Source: Sclerodactyla briareus (lineage: Eukaryota; Echinodermata; Holothuroidea; Dendrochirotida; Sclerodactylidae). Taken from it: a DNA stretch of 64,000 bases. Made by a program: the position numbers and the translations under genes. Every line of letters starts with the position of its first letter. Position 1 is the stretch's first letter. The notes beneath the pieces were generated by a model. That model worked only from the letters and a program-made list of their open reading frames with translations. It was not told where the DNA came from and ran no database searches. The stretch covers positions 62,001 through 126,000 of the forward strand of contig JAODTK010005603.1 of assembly GCA_026419785.1 (NCBI GenBank), written 5' to 3'. This document shows positions 47,801-57,304 of the stretch, piece after piece.

Positions 47801-50800
47801 TATTTCGAGTTCAAGCTAAAATCGTGGCTTCGTATGACAACATTAGGACCGAGCAGTTTTAAATCAAGCGGTCGATGCATTCCCGAATACCTCAATCACA
47901 CCACCCATACATCAATTTAAATAAACCCCTAGGCCTATTTTACTAGCATCACCCAAACTCCTTTTCATGCTACATTTCTCTCATATCACTGTTGGCGTTT
48001 CCATACCTCCTTTGCCTATTGCGCATTGGGTTGTGACGCATTGCGCATATCGCATCCGATACATTTATCGTACTATGAAAGGTAAATATTTTTCAACTCG
48101 ACGTCAAATTATCGTCCGTATCTTTTCGGGTCACACTAATAGTGCGAACATTCCCATTGAAATGACACTATTATACGCACAGAAGTCACGTGACAGAGGA
48201 CCGACGCTTGGTCCTCGTGCCAGTATACTCTTGCGGAATAAGCCACTCACAGTTCGTAGGGATTGGTACAGTCGTAAATACTTCGTTCTCTATCTTCGCG
48301 ATACATGGCGATTAGTTCCCTGGTGAAGAAGCTGTGAAACAACCACAAAACATGACAACTCACCAATGGTTCGATCGCTTTCCCAAACGTATACTGTATA
48401 TTATAAGCCATAGACCAGACAATTCAAGGGCGGATCCCGGTATTCAAACGGGAGGGGTCGACTCGACATATACTACAGTGAAAATGGCATTCAACCTTTT
48501 TTACCTCACACTACCCCCCCACGACATCTAATATCCTTTTTTCATTCACTTTATTGAAATTCTCTCGAATGTCTTTTTTCCCCAAAAAATCTGGATCCGC
48601 GCCTGAGTGACCGAGCGGAGATATCCGAACCCCACTCACCCCTCTGTCCGAACTTGCTTCTTTCAATATAACCTCATTGGATTCACCTTTCCTTCCCCTC
48701 AATTTTTGTTGTGTTAGACCTAACAGTCGCCTAAGTGCTGCCTGAAACTTTCATTTTTGTATAGAGAGTGAAAGGCGATGAAAATGTTGCTTATATGTCT
48801 TAAGGTTGAAGAGGCCTATAGATGGACCGGTCGTGGCACGAGGCATTCGTCGAGTCTGTACATTTTGGCGCATACCCACATCAGCTCCCATGATGGGAAT
48901 GGGGATGCCCCTGATGGATGCATGCATGAAGCGCTTCACGGGGGGGGGGGGGTCACCCTCAATAATTTGGTTAGAGGGATGCTCCTTGCTAGTACATTTC
49001 GCCCCCCAATTTTTACCCCGCTGCTATTTCGCTTATACTGTAATTCGCCATATTCGATCGTTCATGACTGATTACTGACCGGCGTGATGGAATATAAGCT
49101 TCTCCAGTGTTATCCTCGAAAAACCGCGCACTTCGCACTCGAATTCCCATCACTCTGCTTTTCAATTGTTGTCCATCCGCCTCATTCCTCAATATATATG
49201 AAGTATATGAAATGTATGAAGTGCTACAGCATCAACCAATGGCTAATTAGCTATCCAACACCACAAATGCTATACTTCGGCCTCTTCTAATTTTCTCCAA
49301 TCGGTATTGGTCAATACCCACGGCCGTCAACAATGGTACGATGCGCAAGCCTGCTCCCTGCTGCTGATGCGGATTTTCTGAAAGGGGGTGGGTCCAACCT
49401 CAGTTGCGTAGCCAGGACATTTTTGTGGAGTATGGGGCAAGGGATTTGTGATTTCATGGGGTTAGAGATTGATGGGGGGGGGCTGTGAAGAGGGTTCCAT
49501 CATTTTTCATTTCAAGATGGCCTTAGATGCAATTTGGGTCAATAGACACACTTTCAGGGGTCATTCTATTCTCGAAACATTTAGCATTTTTCACCTGGCC
49601 TTAAATAGTGGCTGCCAAAGATGCGATTTGGTGCTAGGTTAGTTGGTTCCTTTCTGGCGTTGGTTGCGACTCTATCCACCTTCCGGCAAATTCGTTTAAA
49701 AGTGAGTCTGAAATGTAGGAGAGGCCTATGTGTAGCTTTGAGGTGAATGAAAATACCATAGGCTATATAGCAAATACTGGATGCGTGTAATACGCACATA
49801 TTTGCTCGTGTGACCTTTGCAGTATGAGGCTGCTGTACAATAAGTTAACGAGAGCCAGCAACGTGCGCGAATCGCGCCAACTTTTCGGAGGTTCGCACGG
49901 GAGACATTCTATATGCGACAGATAATGCATCACAATACACTTCATCTCATATTAGTGTACACCTCATCCCCCACCCCTACAAAATACCGTGTCTTAAAAC
50001 GTTATTTGAACAACTTTATTTTAGGGATAAAATTCCATGCCTGCCCTGCACAGAGGGCGAACAATAGTGCGCGCGATTTTTTTTTATTGTCATGTACATC
50101 TTGTACAGGCTATGTCTTATTAGAGGAGGTGGTACCTGTCATCACATAGCGGGGAAAGTGTGGGGGGGGGGGGGGGTCCGACTCCCCAGAAGCCATATGG
50201 ATCCACATTATTGGTAGATGTCAATAATAGTTTTTCGAAGAGCTTTGACTCAAACATGGGGGGGCCGGACCCCCTCTGTATCCGCTACTACAATTTTATT
50301 CATGGGATCGATGACTTATATCCACCCTGAACATTTACCGGACATATATCACAGCCATACATTTCAATTCGTGACATGGGCACTTTTTTGCCAATCATAT
50401 TTATCAACATTCAATATGAACTATTACTCGACGTTTAAGACGGTGATATAATAGTGTTAACCAACGACCCTGAGAATGTTTGTAGCTTGTATACCTACAC
50501 GATAATAATTGAGTCATTTGAAGCCATGACGAGATCGAGAATAGCGGTTAAATTTATTTTTTAACGGACTAACCGGGCAAGCGGGGTGCTTTTTCTCTGA
50601 AAGAACGGACATAATGTCCGGGGAATATTGTTCCATGGTTTTGTCGACAATATCGATTGCTACATGGTTCCTGGGTTCTTGTGGTTGCAGAACTCATAAG
50701 CCTGTCAATATAATTACATGGCATTGTTTGGTTCTTTAAACCCGAGGCACCTGAAGTATTGCAGAGGCCCTTTTCTCAAGTAAGTCAAGTTGTCCTTTAA

Positions 50801-52320
50801 CTTTAAACTGTTTAACAATAGGTTCTAATGACAGTTCGCATCTTGCCTAAAACTGTTTCCATTAAAGTCCGCTTGTACGAAGCCGCGTTTCCATGCATGC
50901 ACGCGGGCGGGCGTCTGGAATCGCTCACCATATTTTCAATGGAGCCGTTCCCATTCACGCGGGCGGGCGTTTTCGGGAATCGGTCATGTAGCGATTTTTC
51001 GCTCGCCCGCGTGCCCGCGTGGTATCTCGTAGTCGATTTCCGGGGATTCCTTCCCTGCAATTTTTCTGGCTTGTAGCCCGATAGCGCAGAGTAGAGAACA
51101 ATGTTTCGTTCAAAATCATGTTCCAAGCAACACTCGTATGAGATCTTATACAAACCTGTTTCCATTAAATCCGCTTGCATAACGCGTTGTCCGCGTGCCC
51201 CGCCCGCCTGCCTGCTCACGTGCATGGAAACACGGCTTTAGGCTCATAGGCTGACCTCATTTGAATACCCGACCTTTGAAAAACACTCCATATATAAAGG
51301 CTCATTTGATTTTATACTCGGAACCGCTGCTTATACTGCGAAAGGGTTTGAACAGGCTTCCTTGAATAGGCATGATAGGAAGGCGGTTCAACTGCAAAGT
51401 CTGGCTGTGCGTCCACGACAGAACTTGCACGAGGAATAGTTCACGGTATCTCTATTTCAATAAAGAACTGCGCTATTATCATCGCATTTGTTATAACCTC
51501 AACTTTCTTGTAATCGACAAATCTGACATCCCATTCAGCGTTAAGGTTAATGTGCAGGCAGGTCCACTGTTTCATGCCCACAGGGGAGTATGGGGATCTT
51601 GTAACCTTCTTAAGTTCGACAAGCTATACCAACTTTTCAACCTATCGCGTTTACAAGTATATTAGAGTTCCAACTATGTTGACCTCAAATGACCTAACAA
51701 ACAAGAAGGGACCGTGTAGAGTGTAGACTTAACTCACAACGAGGAACAGGCGCGTAGTAGGCAGTCTAGAAGGAGGGCAGGGACAATTTTCCATTTGGAT
51801 ATTTCGTCCCAGATTTCCCACTGCCCCCGGTTTAATGGAAATCGCTGAGTGTAACAGATGGCATTTAGGTACCATACTTTTCATTTTAGCGGCACAAGGG
51901 GGTAAAGAGAAGAGCAGACACTTCGAGACTACGTGGGGCGCCAAACACATTAAATTATACAAACCGGGTTTATTACCCTATTAATTATGACTTACGAGGA
52001 GCCCCAATAGATCTAAGCCAGACCTCGTGTCCCCAAACCCGATACTAATAAGTCTATACGCAATTTCAATAAAAATCACCCTATGCTAGGGTTCTGAACT
52101 TTGTTCAGTCGAAAGACACGGAGTACCCTGGTTATATTCGAAGTTCATTAGGGCATAAGGTGTCTGCAGTATGCATGGACTCACCTGGCTCGTTTAGGGC
52201 CCGGTATATGACTGTATTGTTGATGTTTATGGTGAAGGTAAACACATATCCCGGTAACCCGACGACAGATGCCACGAGTAATACACACAGAGCGTATTGG
52301 AACAACACGAGTACCAGCAT
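31638..52320 (-). CDS. CYP46-like cytochrome P450 gene (cholesterol 24-hydroxylase family), split over at least 8 exons
   Basis: The family is an ER-anchored heme monooxygenase; the vertebrate member CYP46A1 makes 24-hydroxycholesterol. The substrate here cannot be read from sequence. Exons, in order on the minus strand: 52320-52185, 45507-45347, 45009-44858, 44718-44605, 39529-39454, 39289-39174, 32452-32385 and 31776-31638. Diagnostic motifs appear in the correct family order: N-terminal hydrophobic helix and IPGP, NPAFHRK, LDVIAK|AAFGM (vertebrate CYP46A1 has DILAKAAFGM), I-helix GHE, K-helix KESL.LYPP, heme loop SLGERSCIGQQ, and a C-terminal LTLTPKE segment before a stop. Most junctions have strong GT-AG signals. 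At least four exons need single-base frame corrections, which looks like sequencing noise rather than decay because splice sites and motifs are kept. Not located: the exon with the start of the globular domain, most of the F/G region, a piece between the I- and K-helices, and the exon before the heme loop. About 320 of roughly 500 residues are accounted for. A divergent CYP46-like paralog or a young pseudogene is possible. Confidence 0.85.
32385..32452 (-). CDS. CYP46-like exon: heme-binding cysteine loop
   Basis: The acceptor TTTAATTCTCCATTAG is followed by a frame reading YAYFP and, after removing one inserted A, SLGERSCIGQQFAM. This fits the P450 signature FxxGxRxCxG, here F-S-L-G-E-R-S-C-I-G, and is nearly identical to vertebrate CYP46A1 SLGHRSCIGQQFA. 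The cysteine is the heme iron ligand. The exon ends GCGATG|GTATTAAG, a weaker donor. Joining in phase 0 to the last exon gives QQFAM-EARL, matching QQFAQMEVKV. Confidence 0.88.
32575..33020 (+). mobile_element. LINE C-terminal fragment (intronic)
   Basis: The plus frame shows GPFFP, KFRGKRCKLDIRKLFLLPES (32791-32850) and YEWNRLPEDVV, preceded by a broken RATR..P...G.. and DVIQVF..V.GF block. This is the reverse-transcriptase C-terminal tail common in CR1/Jockey-type LINEs. 5' truncated and shifted. Confidence 0.75.
33620..34440. repeat. Degenerate tandem blocks (GTCAGCACGATATC units)
   Basis: Units starting at about 33638, 33779 and 34210 share CGTCAGCACGATATC, a GCAAGTATCTA stretch, CCCTATTGTTTTGGTG, AAGTTCATTCAAGTCAC and CATATATCTCT. 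A run of repeated TTTGACCT motifs lies at 33987-34045. Confidence 0.6.
34406..35098 (+). repeat. Tandem duplication of an about 380-bp unit
   Basis: Copy 1 (34406-34713) and copy 2 (34787-35098) share GAAGACAGTACAAATTCTTG, GTGACCAGCCTAT, AGTGGTGTTGCTA, CCCCCCAGGTTT, CATCACTGCATTT, ATTGACAAATTCCTA and GTATACTTCCTCTCATT in the same order. Confidence 0.85.
35099..36269. other. Intronic stretch without recognised gene
   Basis: A poly-G tract lies at 35181-35190. I see no conserved frame. Confidence 0.45.
36270..37036 (+). mobile_element. CR1/L2-like LINE 3' fragment with its 3' tail
   Basis: The plus strand reads REFLTESATKSLIHSFF, SSRLDSCNSLL, NGLPDYE, then HWLPIKKRIILHDSS, KPYIPARTLRSTS, VLWNSSP and a shifted NTLQNFKA, in standard order for the end of a CR1/L2 reverse transcriptase. 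It ends with GTAAAGCGCATAGAG...ATGCGCTATATAAGAATTTC and (ATT)n (36974-37036), the usual 3' terminus of these elements. Confidence 0.85.
37107..37217. repeat. AT dinucleotide repeat able to fold on itself
   Basis: About 110 bases of TA repeat with symmetrical interruptions (TATATAGATATA near 37137, TATATCTATATA near 37183), which are complementary to each other. Confidence 0.9.
37218..38560. other. Unassigned stretch with several open frames
   Basis: Plus-strand frames include GEKYVICKPCEKFDTKFSNK (about 37350-37410) and a 108-codon frame at 38173-38499. None matches a family I know. They lie inside the P450 gene on the other strand. They could be part of an old transposon. Confidence 0.3.
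38717..38864. repeat. GTAT tetranucleotide repeat with a 43-base A run
   Basis: GTAT/ATGT repeats on both sides of an A homopolymer (38787-38829). Confidence 0.95.
39174..39289 (-). CDS. CYP46-like exon: K-helix and following strand
   Basis: The acceptor is TTTCTTTGGTATCAG and the donor GAGAAT|GTAAGCG. It reads KESLGLYPPAAG after correcting GTTTGAAGGAGTC; this is the invariant K-helix ExxR region, here with G where the conserved R should be. The simplest explanation is a lost base in GAGGCTC. A later frame gives GYKKPAG, matching the family's GY.IPAG turn. Only 164 bases separate it from the I-helix exon, too little to see the EVDEVIG-type segment normally between them. Confidence 0.78.
39454..39529 (-). 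CDS. CYP46-like exon: I-helix GHE segment
   Basis: The acceptor is TTTTCTCCAG|GCCACGAG and the donor GCAGCGAA|GTAAGC. It encodes GHE, where the I-helix A-G-x-E-T/S oxygen-activation motif continues from the previous exon, and then LLELGKRPDIAAK, matching the family's FTVMELSRQPEIVAR. A one-base insertion turns GAGACCACC (ETT) into GAGAACCACC. The intron position inside the AG(H/Q)ETT motif is as expected for this family. Confidence 0.85.
39690..40075. repeat. Fragment of the about 300-bp repeat family
   Basis: GGCCCCAAAACAATGGGGCT, ACTCATCATGGGGGAACAAA, CATACCAATCGTGAGCTCAG and ATTGATTTTTCACATTG match the units at 28200-30490 in the same orientation. Confidence 0.7.
40680..40775. mobile_element. 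Possible end of a hAT-type element
   Basis: CCCCCCTTGTGGTTACGCCACTG reads on the other strand as CAGTGGCGTAACCAC, a common terminus of hAT-type elements in invertebrates. A second half-site, CAGTTGCGTAGCCAGG, is at 49408-49423. No full element was delimited. Confidence 0.4.
40776..43379. other. Intronic stretch, mostly unassigned
   Basis: It holds an unassigned 101-codon plus frame (41294-41599), a short tandem duplication at 42819-42912 (TTTCCAAAGTATAAACATTT twice), and on the minus strand at 42690-42790 a GRRGRGRSKK...KWTGL segment vaguely like a LINE tail. The missing P450 exons before the I-helix may be here, but I could not identify them. Confidence 0.4.
43380..43900 (+). mobile_element. 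LINE C-terminal fragment (intronic)
   Basis: Plus-strand frames, shifted between, read REKGLEASW, GGDVIQVLTMVYGFNG (about 43641-43688), HRSKLRANHWQIDI and SVNTLKNSLDSFFG. These are the RATRL...LRR.RGDVIQVFKI..G.. and VN.FKNSLD blocks of the same LINE type as 32575-33020. No 5' portion. Confidence 0.75.
44285..44400 (-). CDS. Possible CYP46-like exon (EVRREF segment)
   Basis: The minus-strand frame reads NRFGYFGEVRREFIDIF and then VTVNERI. This faintly resembles the family's REVRESIRFLR ... W(I/V)..R stretch that follows the AAFGM exon, and the position and order fit. I do not see a convincing donor, and one internal frame has stops, so this may be chance similarity. Confidence 0.3.
44605..44718 (-). 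CDS. CYP46-like exon: AAFGM motif
   Basis: The acceptor is AATATTTGCAG|GCT and the donor GATGCG|GTAAGTA; both are near-consensus. It reads AAFGMTEELI, then after one frame shift DAVDESLKGMLRIFAG, corresponding to the family segment AAFGMETSMLLG...QAVKLMLEGI. It lies 139 bases downstream of the previous exon, so that intron is very short. Confidence 0.85.
44858..45009 (-). CDS. CYP46-like exon: D/E-helix region ending LDVIAK
   Basis: The acceptor is TCTACAG|GAAG. The first half reads EAEECDGVLLINESADQLGV. After one frame shift, the second half reads FLPLMEGLRCVTLDVIAK. The donor is GCAAAA|GTACGT. Joined to the next exon in phase 0 it gives LDVIAK-AAFGM, which matches the CYP46 family motif (TAMDILAKAAFGM in vertebrate CYP46A1). 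Confidence 0.85.
45347..45507 (-). CDS. CYP46-like exon: B- to C-helix region with NPAFHRK
   Basis: Frame-corrected reading gives NTKPDTYDRLDHIGVKFL, then DGLVTERN, VRRIL and NPAFHRK. This parallels the vertebrate block with FGERLFGQGLV and the W..QRR helix-C motif that contacts the heme propionates. At least two single-base shifts are needed, one after KFL and one between RRIL and NPAF. The donor is GGAA|GTAAGTG. The acceptor is proposed at CCAAG|GAATG, with a CTAAC branch-point-like motif about 35 bases upstream (45542-45546). The exact 5' edge is less certain than the 3' edge. Confidence 0.78.
46130..46600. repeat. Degenerate tandem units (about 120 bp)
   Basis: Four units carry TTTTCATGAAAATCGAACAA-like, ACTTTGAAATTTCGCATAA-like and AAATTAGCACGTTGAAT-like blocks near 46170, 46300, 46425 and 46530. 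The style resembles the inside of MITE family P. Confidence 0.6.
46601..48424. other. Intronic stretch without recognised gene
   Basis: An ACACAA-rich run lies at 46857-46945. A plus frame at 47240-47485 ends in a hydrophobic segment (GFFNLLLNCLGALIVYTIYF), but no family or splice context supports it. Confidence 0.4.
48425..48605. mobile_element. 181-bp hAT-like MITE
   Basis: The left end CAAGGGCGGATCC and right end GGATCCGCGCCTG (complement CAGGCGCGGATCC) form a 13-bp inverted repeat of the CAGGGGCGGATCC type seen in hAT elements. No clear target duplication. Confidence 0.6.
48606..50879. other. Intronic stretch with G-runs, no recognised gene
   Basis: G homopolymers lie at 48940-48952, 49475-49483 and 50161-50176. 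Lone half-ends of hAT-type elements are present; no exon was found. Confidence 0.45.
50880..51245 (-). repeat. GC-rich family G, partial copy 5
   Basis: CGCGTTTCCATGCATGCACG, CGGGAATCGGTCATGTAGCG, GGCTTGTAGCCCGATAGCGC and GTTCCAAGCAACACTC, ending with an inverted CACGTGCATGGAAACACGGC arm. It lies in intron 1 or 2 of the P450 gene. Confidence 0.75.
52185..52320 (-). CDS. CYP46-like exon 1: membrane anchor and proline hinge
   Basis: The exon opens with ATG (minus strand, 52320-52318) and encodes MLVLVLFQYALCVLLVASV, a typical P450 N-terminal signal anchor. One base is out of frame near GYVF. After that shift the next frame reads YLHHKHQQYSHIPGPKRA, matching the IPGPPRPS hinge of vertebrate CYP46A1. 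The exon ends CCAG|GTGAGT, a strong donor. This ATG is chosen because the hydrophobic segment starts directly after it. I found no clear TATA box upstream on this strand. Confidence 0.75.
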
Positions 52321-53839
52321 GGTGAGTATCGATGAGCGACTGTGGTAATGGTAGATAACAATAAAGCATTGAATCATTTCTTGTAATATGAAGTGTCCAC
52401 CAGGCGAAGGTCACTCGCTCATCGAACAATCCAAAGCGCGTTTGTGCCCTAAGTAAGATGAAATCATGGCTCATTATAAACGACAGCAGGCCGGAGATCG
52501 CTGGAGTATGGTATAAAAAGGGGACGTTGTAGAGGGGGGTTCCCACACCCAAAAAAATGGAACCAATGTGGAAGAGTGTGGAAATCTGGTGCCCAGTCGG
52601 AATTTTTTGGAAGGTAGCTCAGGGTTAGTATTCACACGAAGAAAGAAAAAGAGTAATATGTATATGGGGTATGTATGGCATCTTTGGGATTTCGGCTCCG
52701 TGCCAGCGCCGCTTTTGGCTTTCAGGCAGCAGGACTTGTGGTTAGGTCTGTCAGAACCGGATTGGAAAAAGTAGTTGAGGTTGGAAACTCCTACGAATAA
52801 ACTTTTGGCAATTACAATCAGGAATGATGATTGATGACATTAGGAAATATACACATGAGCAACCAGCGGCACTAACTTCCATACAGAGGGCAGTCTCTAA
52901 GTGCCAAAAATTGCGCTAAAAATGCACAATATTTCTCAATTTTCCTCACTCCAAGCCATGGATGGGGTCATGGCGCTTCGCTTATACTTCAGTTGGTATC
53001 CTAGGCCTAAATAACTTCTGTAATAATCACACACACTTCCTTCTGTCAGATCACTTCTCAATAACAAACATTTGGCAACTAACTAAATATATCCAAATGG
53101 ATTTCCATGTACTCACAAGGCGCCAGTTTTGCTGTTTTCGGGAAACGTTTTTGCAAAATTTCTACGCTTCGCGCTATATAGTTCACGCTCCGCTGATACT
53201 AACGTCTCGTTGTGATCACGACAGCTAGGCTTTCTTCTGCCAACGTCATCAAACTCACAAATATTCGCAGCTATAACTAGACACACAATTTTACCAGGGC
53301 AACCCTTCCCACTTACGAACTGTTGGTGGCACAATCGGCAGGATACAAGGAAAGTTCAACAGAGAATAGGGGGCATTCGGCACATGAAATGTCAAAAGTA
53401 CCATTTACCGGATCTTTCTGCTGGGTGCCCGATTTTTACGCTCAAAATGATGTTTCCGTGTCATTCGCGAAAAATGGGAGATTTGGCTACTTTTCAAGCA
53501 AATTAGAAAAGTCCTGTACACCCATAAACAACAGCTTATAAATGGGTATAACATGGATTTTCCCATGAGCAGGAGGGGGAGGTGCCGTCAAAGCACCAAA
53601 CTGTGTGCAACTTTTCATTTATGAACAATTCTGCACACTTACATGACGTTCCCAGGATGTCACCATTTGCAAGGCGCCTCTTCCAGATGTTCCTTGGCTC
53701 AATTGATTTTTTTTTCCTTCCAGTCGGAATTTTGTAGCCTTTTCATCCCCCTAATCGTCAGACCTTTCCACCCCAAATCTCGGACCCTAGCTACGTCCCT
53801 GTGTACAAGACCTGGTATACCAATGTAGCGACCGCGTTG
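52321..53839. other. Upstream flank of the P450 gene
   Basis: Presumed promoter side of the minus-strand P450 gene. TATAAAAAGG at 52512-52521 lies on the plus strand and so is in the wrong orientation for it. 53015-53090 is shared with 25660-25725. Confidence 0.4.
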
Positions 53840-54615
53840 GCATCACTGGTATGGCAGCACTACAGACAGCATACCACATATAGACTGGTGTTCCTCCGCC
53901 GGCTCCCCAAAAATAGTCTCCAAATTACATTGGAGCGCACTCTAGAGCAGTTTCCTGATCCCTGCTGGGTCCAGAGTTGCCTGCAGTGGACAGGCCATTC
54001 TAGGAAGTACCACATATGCCAGTTTTGGACATTTGGGGCCAATTTCTGACCATTTTCTGAATTGACACTTGGATGCTGAGAAATCTGATTTCCGACTGGC
54101 AGCCCCGATCGGGATAACCCAAAAAGCACAGGCAACCCTGGCTGCCTGGTGAGAAATCTAAACGTTGAAGGTATGGTGAATTTAAAGTGCCATGACAGGT
54201 ATTCATGTTCAGCCTTAAAATGGTGGGTGGCTCATCCCTGGAAGTATGTTCTGTTGGGATCAGCAGCTGGTGGAACGTTAGACAGTTTAGTGTGTGGGTC
54301 AATGGGACGCCTAATTGTGGTGTCCCCCTACAGGATCCCACCAGAGAGTGACATGACAACACGTGGTTCCACATCCGACGCCGACGAAGGAGAACGAGAA
54401 GGCTAAGATCCTCTGGGACTTCGAGATACGAACAGACAGGGGTAATTAGCCGCGCACGGAAACCAGCCAGGTGCGTGTCGCGTGGCCTGTACCCAATGAC
54501 AACCAACAGTGGAGGAATAGGAGGAACACTGGAAGGTTCCAGGATCAGTGTCAAACAGCATCGATGGAAACTTGGAGAAGATCCCCGAGAAGCAGCACTG
54601 TAAAGGTGGGGACAC
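53840..54615 (+). mobile_element. LINE 3' fragment with AKILWDFEIRTD domain
   Basis: The frame near 54402 reads AKILWDFEIRTDR and ARKP, then in another frame VPGSVSNSIDGNLEKIPEKQ (about 54535-54595). This matches the C-terminal domain (WDF.IQTD..I.ARRPD ... LG..P..L..NLEKI) of a LINE type widespread in invertebrates. The middle, including the IID.A.PGD part, is missing. Similarity upstream to 53840 is weak. Confidence 0.65.
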
Positions 54616-54750
54616 GAGTCTATTGACTCGGGCTCGAGTCCCAATTTCCGTGACTCGAGACTTGACTATTTTATTCTTAGAATTGACTTGTGACGACTCG
54701 ACTCGATTGCAACCGACGGTCCGACTTGCGACTTAATTGACTTGTTGCCA
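54606..54750. repeat. GACTCG/GACTTG-rich simple sequence
   Basis: Irregular repeats of GACTCGAG, GACTTG and GACTCGACTCG over about 140 bases, next to the LINE fragment's 3' end. Confidence 0.7.
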
Positions 54751-57304
54751 ACAAAAGTCGAAAACCAGTTTCTGCGGGTTTTTTTTTTTTACTTTCTTTC
54801 ACCGAATAGTCCGCGAAACCGCCGAAAGCGTCATCAATGATTGCGAGCAAGTTAACTCGGTAACTCCGAGTGTTTTCTGACTATTTTGGCCGTATGGAAC
54901 TAGGTCGGGTATTTCTCGACGGGGAGGGTCCGTGCCCCCACCCCCGCTGACGCCGCTCTTGGTCAGTATAATATAGTTTCTGATCTAGTATTACTCACTG
55001 TGTTATTTTTTCACAGAGCTGTGTGTTTGAAGCCGGGCGAACGCCCGTGCTCGCCTCATTATTTATTGCAAAGAAGTTGTTTTACTGGGGCTACCAATAG
55101 CCCGTCCTTCAAGTTTCGTTCTGTGCGATGTTGTGGCCGCCGACTACGTGACGTTTAATCATTTTATCGCTCGTGCAGAAAATCATACTTTCCTCAAGTT
55201 TCCTCACGTTAATATCCATGAATAAGAACACCTAAGATATTGTTTTGCACGAGTTTGGTTTTAGAGGACAACTGCGGCTCGGATACAACAGAGCTTATAT
55301 CGTGTAGAATGGTAAACTACTATAGTCCAAACCCCATTTCAGTACGATGTGAATATGTGGAGTTGTTGGCCTTTAAGTTTGGGCCATATAAAGGCAAGAT
55401 TGGGGAGAATCCCAATCGCGCTATAACGCATACTCACATCATGGACAACTCAGAAATCATGACATGTATTTGATTTCCATTTTGTTTAATAAGTCACATA
55501 GCAGAAGTTCTGTCGTCTCTCTTACCAAATTAACCAACAACACCTACCAACCCCTACAGCAACCCTCCATAGACTATATCAGCTTCTCGAAGTGATTAAC
55601 GTTTTGAATTTCATAGAACAAAGATGTATGCAGGTTGTGCATTATGACTCATTTATTAGTGCATGATGGATGCCTTCCGATCTTGCGCAATACACATGCT
55701 TCATAATACACAAACTTCAAAAGACGATAACTCCGTAACGAAAAGTCCTATGACTCCCGGTTTGGACTGGCGATTTCAGTTGTATATATATAGCCCCCTT
55801 TATAAATCATTCTGCAGTGTTCCTTTTCACATATAGCGGCGATTGTATGATGAACAGCAACAGTAAATATAGGTGAAATAACATACTGACCACAATATCT
55901 CATTCGGCCATTGGAGACCGAATCAGGTAGATAAATACAGACAAACAGCAATGTAACTGCATGTCACTTCACATACCTTTGGGAATATGGCCGTCTGTGA
56001 TTTTGTAAATATACTCCAGTCACTGCTACAGAGTACTCCCTGCTCGGTTTCGCTCATGTATTGAACGCAGCTGTCAACGAAACGAAGTGCACCGTTCTAT
56101 AGCCCAATGAACTAATACGACTATATAGATATAAATCATTTTTATAAACGACTTTCAACGACTGTTCTTGTTGAGATCTGTATGGATGCTAGGACAAGTA
56201 CACCAGTGGCACTCCGTGGGGTATCTTGGAACCGCATTCGACCAGACACGTTCGAGTCCGTGTTTTAATAACCAAATAGGGTAAACAACTTACACAATAA
56301 TCCACTGTCGTGGATCCAATAGGCCGCGCCAAACTGCTACCATTGACCACACCCCGGAATCGGAACATACGAGAATTTCAACTGGTCACATTCTTTGAGC
56401 TTACGTAAAGTCTAAAATTGCAGCATGCCGTGGAACCAGGTGTTGGTAGGTGTCCACGGTGTACCCGACGCAATTCACTTAATGTCCCTCCAGTGAAATT
56501 CCCGCAGCAGTGGACAAATCCAGGTAAATCAATATCAACCAGCATGTTGGAAGAAAGCTCAGTGCACTAGGTTTCACAGAAGGTATGGTAGGCCTACAGC
56601 AGTCACGTAGTCCCCATATTTCAACTCCTCGACATGATACGTCAAGAAACGTGAAGGCCAGGACATGACGAGGAATTGACAGAATGATATCTGGCAAAAT
56701 AAAGGTTTTTTTGGATTTGCGTGTGCTCGTGTTTCCATGCTTACACAATGTTGGCCCTCTGGGGTACTATAAGTCTCATAGGGCCCCATCCTCATCACAT
56801 CATCATATGCCTTTCAACGTTTTTTTGTTTTCTAGCTGACAGAGTTGGACCATGGACATGTTTTAACTCACTTTAAACGGTGTAGGCGATGTCACCGACT
56901 ACAGGCTTAACCATATTTTAGAACACTCGTACTGGAACAACCTAATCCAAACTCCTAGACCCCGTAAGACCCTTCAAATATCTCACAGTTGGCACTAACT
57001 CACTATCATCTATCCCCAGTATGCCACCTGAGGGGGGGGGGGACATACCCTCATATAGGCCCTGCAATTTGGAGTCTTTGTGAGACCAAATGGGTCCATG
57101 TGGTTCAGCGGAAAGCACGAAATAATGTATGGAATGATCACGGTGATCATGCTCTTCTAGACATGGCTCCTCAAGCATTGAAAAAAAAATAAATGAATCA
57201 GCAGTATTGTTTTGAGGCCCTCCAACTTTTCTGTTTGGGGACCGGAAATGTGGAAAGGTAGAGAACCTAGTCTCAACAGTGGAACAGCCATGATGGCCTC
57301 ATTG
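54751..57304. other. Unassigned stretch before the right duplicate
   Basis: No gene recognised. A G-run is at 57033-57041. The sequence is mixed and partly AT-rich, with only short frames. Confidence 0.45.

Noticed and set aside
52181-52552. 123-codon minus-strand frame through the P450 start
   Set aside because: Only its last part (IPGPKRA) is coding, read in a shifted frame of exon 1. The upstream part is probably flank or 5' UTR.
54000-54644. 214-codon open frame on the minus strand, the longest in this part
   Set aside because: It lies antisense to a recognisable LINE C-terminal fragment on the plus strand and has no protein-like features of its own.
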